The notes: generated from the letters alone by a model not told the origin. Positions 1 to 6,065 are shown, numbered from the stretch's first letter. The stretch is 6,720 nt of DNA from Gammaproteobacteria bacterium UBA4475 (GCA_002389265.1 DGOD01000306.1:1-6720), one strand, 5' to 3'. Made by a program: numbers and translations.

Positions 1-154
1 CACGACCTTCAACAAAGACATGAATAGTCCGCATCGACACGACAGATTATTCAAATTCCATAATGATTTGATCAACCATCAAGTAATCGTATCTAAAATC
101 GTTTATCATTACCTAACAATTCCTTCAATAAATCCAATAAAGCCATTGTTTTAA

Positions 155-182
155 TTGACATAATTCCAACAATCATTATCAT
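155..182 (+). promoter_or_regulatory. int: Putative sigma70 promoter of the integrase operon
   Basis: A perfect -35 hexamer TTGACA (155-160) is followed after 16 bp by TATCAT (177-182), one mismatch from TATAAT. A second TATCAT lies at 187-192. Transcription would begin near 189, giving a leader of about 68 nt before the integrase ATG. The DNA around it is very AT-rich, so chance matches are easier, but the perfect -35 with acceptable spacing makes this the best promoter candidate upstream of the integrase. Confidence 0.5.
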
Positions 183-186
183 TCTC
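168..186 (-). promoter_or_regulatory. Fur-box-like sequence over the int -10
   Basis: Read on the minus strand, this 19-mer matches the classical E. coli Fur consensus (GATAATGATAATCATTATC) at 15 of 19 positions by hand alignment. It covers the -10 hexamer of the putative integrase promoter, where a bound repressor would block transcription. The region is AT-rich and the consensus is low in complexity, so a chance match is quite possible. The host's Fur specificity is also unknown. Confidence 0.2.
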
Positions 187-215
187 TATCATGCACGAAC
201 ATTAAATAACGCAAC

Positions 216-248
216 AATTTGCTGCCATTTAGCTGCCAATTTGGAAAT
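216..248 (+). repeat. 11-bp-period GCTGCC direct repeats upstream of int
   Basis: Two units, AATTTGCTGCC (216-226) and ATTTAGCTGCC (227-237), sit head to tail with an 11-bp period, followed by a partial third unit that has only the AATTTGG part (238-244). Tandem sites one helical turn apart just before an integrase gene suit either arm-type integrase sites or an operator for the AlpA/Vis-like protein. In P4, Vis is known to act near attP and on the int promoter. The role here is inference; the repeat itself is plain in the sequence. Confidence 0.5.
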
Positions 249-256
249 ATATATAT

Positions 257-1489
257 ATGCCAAAAATTAATTTGACTGACGCCGCAGTTAAACGACTAAA
301 ACTTCCTGCAGCTGACAAAGGCTCTGTTGACTATTGGGATAGCACTCTGCGTGGATTGGGGCTACGGATATCTTCTAGTGGGCGCAGAACATTTAATGTG
401 CAGGTAAAAGTGCTCCGCGATGGTCGCCGCCGTGATACACGCATAAAGCTTGGTGTCTATCCGGAAATCTCTCTCGCAGAAGCCAGAGCTTTGGCAATCG
501 AATACAAACGGGTGGCAGCAGAAGGGTTGGACCCTATTTTGTTACGACAGGCAGAACGGAACGCACAGGACAAGAAATCAGCCCATTTATCAGAGACGAC
601 ATTCGCCACAGTGCGGGAACTTTTCCTTCAAGCACACCTTCACACTCTCAGACCAAAAACTGCCGCAGAGTATAGACGGGCATTGACTAAGAACTTTGCC
701 CAATTGGACGCACTCCCTTTAGAGAACATCGATACCGATATGGTGCAAATAATTCTAGACAATATTAGTGGGCCCTATGCGGCAAACCGTAGCCACAGTC
801 ACATACGTGTATTTTTTGATTGGGCCGTCAAACGTCGTATTTTGCCATCATCCCCAGTCACTGGGATCGCAAAACTTCACAAAGAAGAAACTCGTGACCA
901 CTTTTTAACTGAGATGGATATCAATCTATTATGGGCAGCGGCAGGAGACGAAGCTTATCCTTTTGGAAATTTATTCAAGGTATTGTTGTTAACTGGGCAA
1001 CGTCTCAGAGAAGTCGCAGGTATGCGTCGTGAAAATGTAGATTTTGATAAAGCAGTTTGGACCCTTCCTGGCTCAATGACCAAAAACAAAGAACTCCACA
1101 CAGTACCTTTATCAGACCAAGTCATAGATATTCTGCAAAACCTTCCTCATGTTGGAAACACGTTCATGTTTACAACAATGGGCGACCGACCAATTTCAGG
1201 GTTTGAGCGGCCAAGAGACCGCATTGCCGAAGCCGCAAACGTTACAGGATGGCGATGGCATGACCTAAGAAGGACACTTGTTACCTACTGTGCGGGTGAG
1301 TTGGATACCCAACAGGCTGTCACTGAAGCCATAATCAACCACAAGAGCGGCTCAACAGCAGGTATTAGTGGTATTTATAACCGCGCACGTTACACAAAAC
1401 AAAAAGCGGCGGCACTCCAAGCATGGGCTAACCTCGTTGACCGTATAACTGGCGAAACTGACGCTGACAACGTTGTGAAAATGCGATGA
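257..1489 (+). CDS. int: P4-family tyrosine recombinase (integrase)
   Basis: This 410-residue site-specific recombinase would insert and excise the element by strand exchange through a 3'-phosphotyrosine intermediate. The N-terminus (about 1-95) has the DUF4102 arm-binding look of P4-type integrases (LRGLGLRISSSGRRTF, RIKLGVYPEISLAEAR). A core-binding domain follows (about 115-210), then the catalytic domain with R249 in TGQRLREV, K276 in MTKNKE, H335 and R338 in WHDLRRT, H362 in INHKSG and the likely nucleophile Y374 in GIYNRARY. Length and the intact catalytic set indicate a functional enzyme. The ATG follows an (AT)n tract and has only a weak GGA (243-245) as ribosome site. Its stop overlaps the next start as ATGA, suggesting translational coupling. 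The arrangement of an integrase gene at one end of the element, facing inward, is usual for P4-like islands. Confidence 0.97.
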   Translation: MPKINLTDAAVKRLKLPAADKGSVDYWDSTLRGLGLRISSSGRRTFNVQVKVLRDGRRRDTRIKLGVYPEISLAEARALAIEYKRVAAEGLDPILLRQAERNAQDKKSAHLSETTFATVRELFLQAHLHTLRPKTAAEYRRALTKNFAQLDALPLENIDTDMVQIILDNISGPYAANRSHSHIRVFFDWAVKRRILPSSPVTGIAKLHKEETRDHFLTEMDINLLWAAAGDEAYPFGNLFKVLLLTGQRLREVAGMRRENVDFDKAVWTLPGSMTKNKELHTVPLSDQVIDILQNLPHVGNTFMFTTMGDRPISGFERPRDRIAEAANVTGWRWHDLRRTLVTYCAGELDTQQAVTEAIINHKSGSTAGISGIYNRARYTKQKAAALQAWANLVDRITGETDADNVVKMR

Positions 1490-2043
1490 GTAAAGACATA
1501 ACCAAATGGCTGGAAGGTGAAAATCCAGATTTTGCAGTCGCCACAGCGGCGATTGTTGAACGGTTCAAAAGCATAAATGAACCTGTAAATAACAAGAAGA
1601 TAAACCAACAACTCCTCCGTCTACGAAACACTTTAGACGCTCTACATCCGGACGTGGTGGAACTGCTTGAACAACGTGAACTCAGCCCATTGATGTGGGA
1701 TACGGAAGAGGAAGACGCGAACGCCCGGCATCGGGCGCGTGTCGGCAAGTCGGCTTTCAAACTGCTGAGGCAACTTTCTGACGATAATTTTAACAAGGGA
1801 CTGTTGCCAGACCACTGGTATCGGCACGACGCGCGTTTACGTCTTCAATTGGTAGGAGTAGCAGCACAAACTCTCGAAGCTCACGGCGTTGAACTCAACG
1901 CCCGACTTAATAGCCCCTTTGTCGAATACCTGGGTCGCCTCTGGGAAGATATTGGCTGGTCGGTTGAATTCGACGCTACAAAAGCTGCCTCGAATTATCT
2001 AGACCCAAATCGAATTATGAAAAAACTCATGGGATCAAAATAA
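1486..2043 (+). CDS. Unrecognised 185-residue protein translationally coupled to the integrase
   Basis: I do not recognise the family. The start ATG overlaps the integrase stop in the sequence ATGA, so the two are probably co-translated, which supports a real gene despite the lack of its own Shine-Dalgarno site. The product is soluble in appearance, with no signal peptide or membrane segment. It appears mostly helical, with an acidic patch WDTEEED (71-77), a basic segment RHRARVGKSAFKLLRQL (81-97) and an aromatic stretch LPDHWYRHDARLRL (107-120). The C-terminal third contains VEYLGRLWEDIGW (146-158). The coupling suggests a role tied to integration or excision, for example an accessory or directionality factor, or an element maintenance function. 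This is inference from position only. The following 118 bp are non-coding. Confidence 0.85.
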   Translation: MSKDITKWLEGENPDFAVATAAIVERFKSINEPVNNKKINQQLLRLRNTLDALHPDVVELLEQRELSPLMWDTEEEDANARHRARVGKSAFKLLRQLSDDNFNKGLLPDHWYRHDARLRLQLVGVAAQTLEAHGVELNARLNSPFVEYLGRLWEDIGWSVEFDATKAASNYLDPNRIMKKLMGSK

Positions 2044-2161
2044 TCAACTCTTCAAAGCTCCGGGAAACGACCCAAATTTAGGCTCGCATCCGGTTTTTTA
2101 AATCCCCCACATCTCCATACAATTTCCCACGATAACAACTATTAACGTGAGGAAAGTAGAT

Positions 2162-2368
2162 ATGGAAACCAGTGAACTTCAATTGATTGCAGCGCAGCCC
2201 TTACGCGACTTGCTGGGGGGCGTCTCTGATATGACGCTCTTCCGTTGGATGGAAACGAGGCAGTTTCCCCAGCCTGTTGTTGCTGGCGTTAAGGGCCGCC
2301 GTTTTTGGCGGCTAAAAGATGTTGCTATCTGGCAAGAGCAGAACCTTCGGAAAACTGAGGTCGCTTAA
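2162..2368 (+). CDS. AlpA-family HTH regulator / excisionase-like protein
   Basis: This 68-residue DNA-binding protein carries an N-terminal MerR/excisionase-like winged helix: LRDLLGGVSDMTLFRWMETRQFPQPV (residues 14-39, HTH) followed by RRFWRLKDVAIWQEQ (46-60), the usual AlpA pattern ending in a tryptophan-containing helix. AlpA of CP4-57 activates integrase transcription, and the related Vis of P4 represses int and promotes excision; which applies here is unknown. The start was chosen at ATG 2162 because AGGA (2150-2153) lies 8 nt upstream. An in-frame GTG at 2147 would overlap that ribosome site and is rejected. A weak -10-like TACAAT at 2118-2123 lacks a good -35. The gene lies between the integrase pair and the replication gene, as is common in P4-like islands. 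Confidence 0.93.
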   Translation: METSELQLIAAQPLRDLLGGVSDMTLFRWMETRQFPQPVVAGVKGRRFWRLKDVAIWQEQNLRKTEVA

Positions 2369-2388
2369 CCCCTATAACCCATGCTGCT

Positions 2389-2432
2389 GCGCGGACGAAA
2401 AAGCCGCGCCGACCTGCACAGTCGAACGCGGC
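2389..2432 (+). promoter_or_regulatory. Structured leader with two alternative hairpins before the primase gene
   Basis: GCGCGG (2389-2394) pairs perfectly with CCGCGC (2404-2409) around an A-rich 9-nt loop. Alternatively GCCGCG (2403-2408) pairs with CGCGGC (2427-2432), extended inside by CGAC (2410-2413) with GTCG (2421-2424) around the loop CTGCACA. The two folds share 2404-2408, so they exclude one another. The second ends 2 nt before the A-rich ribosome-binding stretch (AAGGAA, 2435-2440). A -10-like TATAAC (2373-2378) would place a start just ahead of the first hairpin, but no good -35 is seen. No U-tract follows, so this is not an ordinary terminator. P4 controls its replication operon through a structured immunity RNA (C4-type antisense RNA); a similar role here is speculative. 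Confidence 0.45.
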
Positions 2433-2449
2433 AAAAGGAAATTTTCAGT

Positions 2450-4792
2450 ATGACCAAGTTAGCACAAGAACCTTACCAATCGCCACCCAAGAACGATGAG
2501 ACAAAACTCAAAATAAAAGCATTGCTGTTCCTCGATACCACCTTCGCAGACAAGAAGGGCGACGAACACGTCTGCGTCAGTCGCGCCAGTCCAAAGAAAG
2601 ACGGTGACGGCGTGTGGTTCAAGAACTTCACCACGGACGCCCGGCAATGGCGTAAGTGGGATGATGAGACACAGGATCAGGCATGGTACTTCTGCGTCTC
2701 GTCCATTAACGGTGAGTTGAATGAGAAAGGCACTATGGTCGGGCGCGGACGCGCTAACCTGAAACGCTACTTCTGTCTTGTCCTCGACGACATAGGTACC
2801 AAGGTCACACCGCCACCTGTGGAGCCGTCTTGGAAAATCACCACCAGTATGGTGGACGGCCATGTGAACCAACAGTGGGGTTTCTTCCTCGACCCCGGTG
2901 ACGATTGGGGTAGGTACGAAGCCCTCGTGGAGTTTTGCGCTGACAAGGGTTGGACAGACGGTGGCGCGGGTGGCTCCTACAGGCTCATGCGTGTACCGGG
3001 ATCGTGTAACATGAAGCCGGGGCGTGAGTTGTATCACTCTAACGTCACAGCTTGGGGGCGAGATGTCTGGTCATTAGCTGAGTTAGCCGTTGATTTGGGA
3101 TGCGACTTTTCTCAGTTAAAAATCAAAGATGTCACCGTCACCACTAAGGAAGGAGGCGCTACCGCAATGGGTGGGATTGATCCTATGCTCGATTGGTTGC
3201 TTACCAACCGTCATGTGGTCAAAGACAGCGGCGGCGAGTGGGTTGATATCGTCTGCCCATGGGCGGACCAGCACACGTCTGGTGAGAACACCGCTGGCTA
3301 CTCGCCGCTTGGGCGTGGGTCGGGGCAGTACGTCCAGACCAGAGCGTTTAAATGCCTTCACGAACATTGTGTCGATAAGAAGCTGGGACAGTTTCGTGAG
3401 TGGTCAGTCAAGCTGGGTGCGCCTGTCGTGTCGGGCTTCGATCCGCTGCCGTGGTTACAGTCGCGTTTCATCTACGTTTCTACAGGTCAGATGGTCTACG
3501 ATTTACACCAACGAAAAATCGGCGGTATCTGGGAATGGATACTAACTGACTGGACTAAAGATCATCCCGGAAAGATAGTATTGCCGGGGCATGATCGTCC
3601 TATCCTCATTTCTAATGCTTTTATCGAACACTCAAATACTTCAAAGTGTGTTGGCACGATGTATCGCCCGACATCGCGTGTTGATGATACGGGCATTGTG
3701 AACGCTTTCGAACAATCATACGTCAATACATACGTGCCGCCGAACTGGCCGGAGACAGATGCACCACCTGACATTTTCCTTGAACACATGAACTATCTAA
3801 TCCAACAGGACGACCAGCATGAGGTGTTTCTGAACTGGCTGGCGTACAAGATACAGAACCCACTATCGCGCTCGTATGCTGTCGTGATGGTCGCTGAAGA
3901 TGCATATGGCACTGGCCGATCATGGATGAAAGATATGTTGTCAAAGGTTCTGCAAGGTCACGTCAATACTACATCTCTGCCTGCGCTCATCGGCAAAGGG
4001 ACATCGGCTGAACAGACGTATAATGATTGGATGGCGTGTTGCCAGTTTCTGGTTATCGAAGAAGCAAAAGACACCATCTCACGCGATGATTTCTACCACA
4101 GCTATGAAACTTTCAAGCAGATGGTGGATACCCGTGTTGCAGAAAACATTCGCATCAACCCGAAATACGGGCGAACCAGACGAGAAAACATCTACTTCAA
4201 CGCGCTGATCTTCTCTAATCATGCCGATGCTTTAGCCCTGCCTGAAGGAGATCGTCGCGCGTATGTATTGGAAAACCCGACAAAGCGTTTGGATTACGAT
4301 TATTACGAAAGGCTATCCAACGCGTTGTGTACCGATGAACCAGCCCGTGTGTACTGGTGGTTGATGCACCGTGATGTTTCCAAGTTCGATAATGTGTATC
4401 CACCCATGACCGAAGCTAAAGCCCGTATGATTGAAAGCACACGCGCACCATCCGATGCCATAATCGAACACATCCTTGAGAACCACGCCCCGGATTTAGT
4501 GACCAGAAGCACACTCAAAACCGCAATTTTTCTGGCCGCGTGTGACCTTGAAATGAACCATATCATGCGTGAACCGAGTGGAATTGTTAAAATATTGTGG
4601 CGTAAAATGAAAACACTACGGCCTGATGATGCCAAACACGGGGCGCGCTACATGGTCAAGGGCAAACGCGATGAGGTCCGCGCCATACGAAATCAGGGGG
4701 AATGGTTATCAGCAGACATCAATCGAGACGATATTGCGGTGGAAGCTGAGTTTGAAAAAGCTAAAAAACCTAAAAGTATCGTGCATTTATGA
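2450..4792 (+). CDS. P4 alpha-like primase/helicase replication protein
   Basis: This 780-residue protein probably primes and unwinds DNA to replicate the element. The N-terminal AEP/RepB-like primase domain (about 25-220) holds VLDDIGTKV (111-119), TTS (131-133), QWGFFL (142-147) and YRLMRVPGSCNMKPG (177-191). A zinc-finger-like motif follows: CPW (269-271), H275, and KCLHEHC (301-307). The C-terminal helicase domain is of the DUF5906/D5-P4 kind: Walker A-like AYGTGRSW (485-492), Walker B-like FLVIEEAKD (533-541), sensor FSNH (588-591) and an arginine-finger-like GDRR (600-603), then the YWWLMHRDVSKF tail (635-646) and a likely DNA-binding C-terminus. The usual Walker A lysine is arginine (R490). 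The start at ATG 2450 has AAGGAA (2435-2440) 9 nt upstream. The in-frame ATG at 2381 lacks such a site and would translate the hairpin leader. The origin-like DNA lies directly downstream. Confidence 0.95.
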   Translation: MTKLAQEPYQSPPKNDETKLKIKALLFLDTTFADKKGDEHVCVSRASPKKDGDGVWFKNFTTDARQWRKWDDETQDQAWYFCVSSINGELNEKGTMVGRGRANLKRYFCLVLDDIGTKVTPPPVEPSWKITTSMVDGHVNQQWGFFLDPGDDWGRYEALVEFCADKGWTDGGAGGSYRLMRVPGSCNMKPGRELYHSNVTAWGRDVWSLAELAVDLGCDFSQLKIKDVTVTTKEGGATAMGGIDPMLDWLLTNRHVVKDSGGEWVDIVCPWADQHTSGENTAGYSPLGRGSGQYVQTRAFKCLHEHCVDKKLGQFREWSVKLGAPVVSGFDPLPWLQSRFIYVSTGQMVYDLHQRKIGGIWEWILTDWTKDHPGKIVLPGHDRPILISNAFIEHSNTSKCVGTMYRPTSRVDDTGIVNAFEQSYVNTYVPPNWPETDAPPDIFLEHMNYLIQQDDQHEVFLNWLAYKIQNPLSRSYAVVMVAEDAYGTGRSWMKDMLSKVLQGHVNTTSLPALIGKGTSAEQTYNDWMACCQFLVIEEAKDTISRDDFYHSYETFKQMVDTRVAENIRINPKYGRTRRENIYFNALIFSNHADALALPEGDRRAYVLENPTKRLDYDYYERLSNALCTDEPARVYWWLMHRDVSKFDNVYPPMTEAKARMIESTRAPSDAIIEHILENHAPDLVTRSTLKTAIFLAACDLEMNHIMREPSGIVKILWRKMKTLRPDDAKHGARYMVKGKRDEVRAIRNQGEWLSADINRDDIAVEAEFEKAKKPKSIVHL

Positions 4793-4829
4793 AAACACCC
4801 CATATCCTCCTTAACGCCCACGCACCACC

Positions 4830-4870
4830 GCTAAATTTATTATTTAATTTCAAATATTTAGCTTTTCTTT
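4830..4870 (+). terminator. Weak terminator-like hairpin after the primase gene
   Basis: GCTAAAT (4830-4836) pairs with ATTTAGC (4856-4862) around a 19-nt AT-rich loop, directly followed by TTTTCTTT (4863-4870). The position 38 bp after the primase stop and the T-tract fit a Rho-independent terminator. The 7-bp stem has only two G-C pairs and the loop is long, so termination would be weak. It may instead be part of the AT-rich origin-like region. Confidence 0.3.
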
Positions 4871-5046
4871 GGGGTAAAGGGGTAAAAGGGGAAAGATATA
4901 TAGAGTTAAATATGAGAGAGAATTATATAGATGGACTAATTATAGGGTCTATAGAGTGCGTTCCCCACGCCCCATTACCCCCACGGCGACGACGGCGATG
5001 TCGTTAACCGCTGAAAATTTTCAAAAAAATATATAGACTGTCGCCG
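4871..5046. other. Candidate replication origin of the element
   Basis: Three head-to-tail GGGG units (GGGGTAAA 4871-4878, GGGGTAAAA 4879-4887, GGGGAAAG 4888-4895) face an opposite array (TTCCCC 4961-4966, ACGCCCC 4967-4973, ATTACCCCC 4974-4982) across about 65 bp of very AT-rich DNA. To the right, CGGCGAC (4984-4990) and GTCGCCG (5040-5046) form 7-bp inverted arms that enclose GTTAAC (5003-5008), the perfect 12-bp palindrome TGAAAATTTTCA (5012-5023) and an A/T run. Iterons beside an AT-rich unwinding stretch next to a replication gene are the usual form of an origin, and P4 alpha binds iterons at its own origin. Function is inferred; the P4 iteron itself is not present by eye. Confidence 0.4.
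4897..5037 (+). repeat. Dispersed TATATAGA repeats in the origin-like region
   Basis: TATATAGA occurs at 4897-4904, 4924-4931 and 5030-5037, with a one-mismatch copy TCTATAGA at 4948-4955. All are in the same orientation, and the first three are spaced 27 and 24 bp apart. They fill the AT-rich stretch between the two GGGG arrays and the right palindrome. They may be low-complexity by-products of AT-rich DNA or binding sites for an initiator or host factor. Confidence 0.4.
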
Positions 5047-5240
5047 CCAGTACCATAGACCTCAGGCCATGAGCGCAATCGCCGATGCCGCACCCGGCAT
5101 ACCGCCCCCTTCCGATATTCACCAATACACAAACCACAATTAGCTTGAGCGAATACTTGGAAACGGGGTGGTTCGGAAAACCCTGCCGGAATTGTTAATT
5201 CAAAGCCCAGCATTTCTGCGGAGTTCACGTAGTCAATTAC
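5047..5240. other. Non-coding spacer between origin-like DNA and recombinase promoter
   Basis: I find no credible gene here. Two short hairpins are visible: ATGCCG (5085-5090) with CGGCAT (5095-5100) around a 4-nt loop, and GAATT (5189-5193) with AATTC (5197-5201) around GTT. Neither is followed by a T-tract. AATTGTT at 5190-5196 recurs at 5255-5261 inside the recombinase palindrome, so this part could hold an accessory recombinase site. The open minus-strand frame across most of the stretch (from GTG 5228) has no recognisable product. Confidence 0.5.
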
Positions 5241-5272
5241 ATGGTTCCGTAAACAATTGTTTTACGTACCAT
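5241..5272. repeat. 32-bp imperfect palindrome, possible recombinase crossover/operator site
   Basis: Two 16-bp arms, ATGGTTCCGTAAACAA (5241-5256) and TTGTTTTACGTACCAT (5257-5272), are inverted copies of one another apart from two small offsets (TC versus A, and one extra A in the right arm). The centre is CAATTG. Serine resolvases bind such dyads of about 28-34 bp and often sit next to them, with the site overlapping their own promoter. Here the right arm starts with the putative -35 of the recombinase gene, so binding would also repress it. Confidence 0.5.
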
Positions 5273-5285
5273 TTGGCACTATAAT
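5257..5285 (+). promoter_or_regulatory. Putative promoter of the serine recombinase gene
   Basis: A perfect -10 TATAAT (5280-5285) stands 17 bp after TTGTTT (5257-5262), a weak -35 sharing only TTG with the consensus. Transcription should start near 5291-5292, about 65 nt before the recombinase ATG. The -35 lies inside the right arm of the palindrome, which suits autoregulation by the recombinase. Confidence 0.55.
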
Positions 5286-5291
5286 GAAATC

Positions 5292-5325
5292 GACCCGCCA
5301 AAGTGCTGTAACACCAAGACGGGTC
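5292..5325 (+). promoter_or_regulatory. 5'-end hairpin of the recombinase mRNA leader
   Basis: GACCCG (5292-5297) pairs with CGGGTC (5320-5325), and inside it GTG (5303-5305) can pair with CAC (5312-5314) around CTGTAA. The outer stem begins almost exactly where the promoter above predicts the transcript start, so the mRNA would open with this structure. The ribosome site GGAG (5344-5347) stays outside it. There is no T-tract, so it is not a terminator. It may protect the 5' end or bind a protein or antisense RNA. Confidence 0.45.
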
Positions 5326-5355
5326 TGAGCCATAACCACTAATGGAGTAGTAATC

Positions 5356-5967
5356 ATGACCTATAAGAAGGATACCACGATTAAGCGCGCCGCCATATAC
5401 ATCCGTGTCAGCACTGACGGTCAGACCGTTGACAATCAACGCTTGGAGCTTGAACAGGCCGCTGAACGGGCTGGCTGGGAGATCGTCGGCGTATACGATG
5501 ATAATGGTGTTTCAGGTGCTAAATCACGAGAACAACGGGGAGCCTTTGACAGGCTCTGTAAAGACGCTACACGCCGCAAGTTAGATGTAGTGATGTCGTG
5601 GTCAGTAGATCGGCTAGGACGCTCTCTGCAGGACCTTGTGGGCTTCCTGAGTGAGCTTCACGCCGTTGGCGTTGATCTGTACCTACACCAACAAGGGATC
5701 GACACGACGACGCCAGCCGGGAAAGCCATGTTCCAGATGATGGGTGTGTTCGCAGAGTTTGAACGATCCATGATCCAAGAGCGTGTTAAGGCCGGGCTGA
5801 ACCGGGCAAAAGCTCAAGGAAAGACACTGGGTCGTCCCAAGGTCACTGGGAAAGTAGAGAAAGCTGTATTAGCTGCGCGGGAAAAAGGAACGGGCAAACG
5901 CAAAATTGCAAAACAGCTTGGCATCGGCGTTAGCACCGTAAACCGGATAATTTCGGAAGCTGCCTGA
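5356..5967 (+). CDS. Serine recombinase (resolvase/invertase family)
   Basis: This 203-residue site-specific recombinase cuts DNA with a serine nucleophile, to resolve multimers or invert a segment. The catalytic domain (about 12-145) shows AIYIRVSTDGQTVDNQ with R17 and S19, the VSWSVDRLGRS-like motif with D85, R86 and R89 (here MSWSVDRLGRS, 80-90), TPAGKAMFQMMGVFAEFER (119-137) and the long E-helix ERVKAGLNRAKAQGKTLGRPK (142-162). A Hin-like HTH ends the protein (KRKIAKQLGIGVSTVNRIIS, 181-200). The length matches Tn3-type resolvases and DNA invertases, not large phage integrases, so the tyrosine enzyme remains the integrase. ATG 5356 has GGAG (5344-5347) 8 nt upstream. The promoter, palindrome and leader hairpin lie directly upstream. 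No invertible segment or inverted site pair is seen in the window. Confidence 0.96.
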   Translation: MTYKKDTTIKRAAIYIRVSTDGQTVDNQRLELEQAAERAGWEIVGVYDDNGVSGAKSREQRGAFDRLCKDATRRKLDVVMSWSVDRLGRSLQDLVGFLSELHAVGVDLYLHQQGIDTTTPAGKAMFQMMGVFAEFERSMIQERVKAGLNRAKAQGKTLGRPKVTGKVEKAVLAAREKGTGKRKIAKQLGIGVSTVNRIISEAA

Positions 5968-6065
5968 TGGATCGTGAAAATAGAGCAATTTGTAAGTTTC
6001 ATTACTCGAGTAGAAACCGACCTCCATCCGACTATCAGGAGCTAAATAATGACCAACAGGATTAA
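5967..6065 (+). CDS. Possible 32-residue small protein overlapping the recombinase stop
   Basis: An ATG overlaps the recombinase stop as TGATG, with GGAAG (5955-5959) 7 nt upstream, and opens a 32-codon frame ending 17 bases inside the next gene. The predicted peptide is hydrophilic (begins MDRENRAICKFHY) and is not recognised. An alternative frame from GTG 5974 encodes 23 residues and stops at 6045, just before the next start. The stop/start overlap and ribosome site support translation, but the frame is short and could be chance. At best it is a leader peptide or coupling device. Confidence 0.2.
   Translation: MDRENRAICKFHYSSRNRPPSDYQELNNDQQD

Noticed and set aside
1..256. attL core or tRNA 3' end left of the integrase
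   Set aside because: No tRNA-like segment and no direct repeat shared with the right end of the window could be found by eye; the partner site probably lies outside the window.
2147..2161. GTG at 2147 as start of the AlpA-like gene
   Set aside because: The GTG overlaps the ribosome site (AGGA 2150-2153) of the better ATG at 2162, and the family core starts later.
2044..2161. Terminator around GCATCCGGTTTTTT after the 185-residue gene
   Set aside because: There is a T-tract at 2094-2099 but no adequate stem before it; only CCGG/CCGG could pair, across a long loop.
2381..2449. In-frame ATG at 2381 as primase start, adding 23 residues
   Set aside because: No ribosome site precedes it, the added stretch is arginine-rich and coincides with the hairpins, and ATG 2450 has AAGGAA at good spacing.
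2459..3037. 192-codon minus-strand ORF inside the primase gene
   Set aside because: It is the antisense shadow of a well-supported domain-bearing gene and has no recognisable product.
4789..5007. 72-codon plus-strand ORF starting in an ATGA overlap with the primase stop
   Set aside because: The translation lacks any domain-like pattern, ends in an arginine run from repeats, and covers the GGGG arrays and AT-rich core; it reads as open by chance.
5004..5228. 74-codon minus-strand ORF from GTG 5228
   Set aside because: No ribosome site or recognisable product, and it runs into the A/T tract and palindrome. A decayed gene cannot be excluded, but there is no positive evidence.
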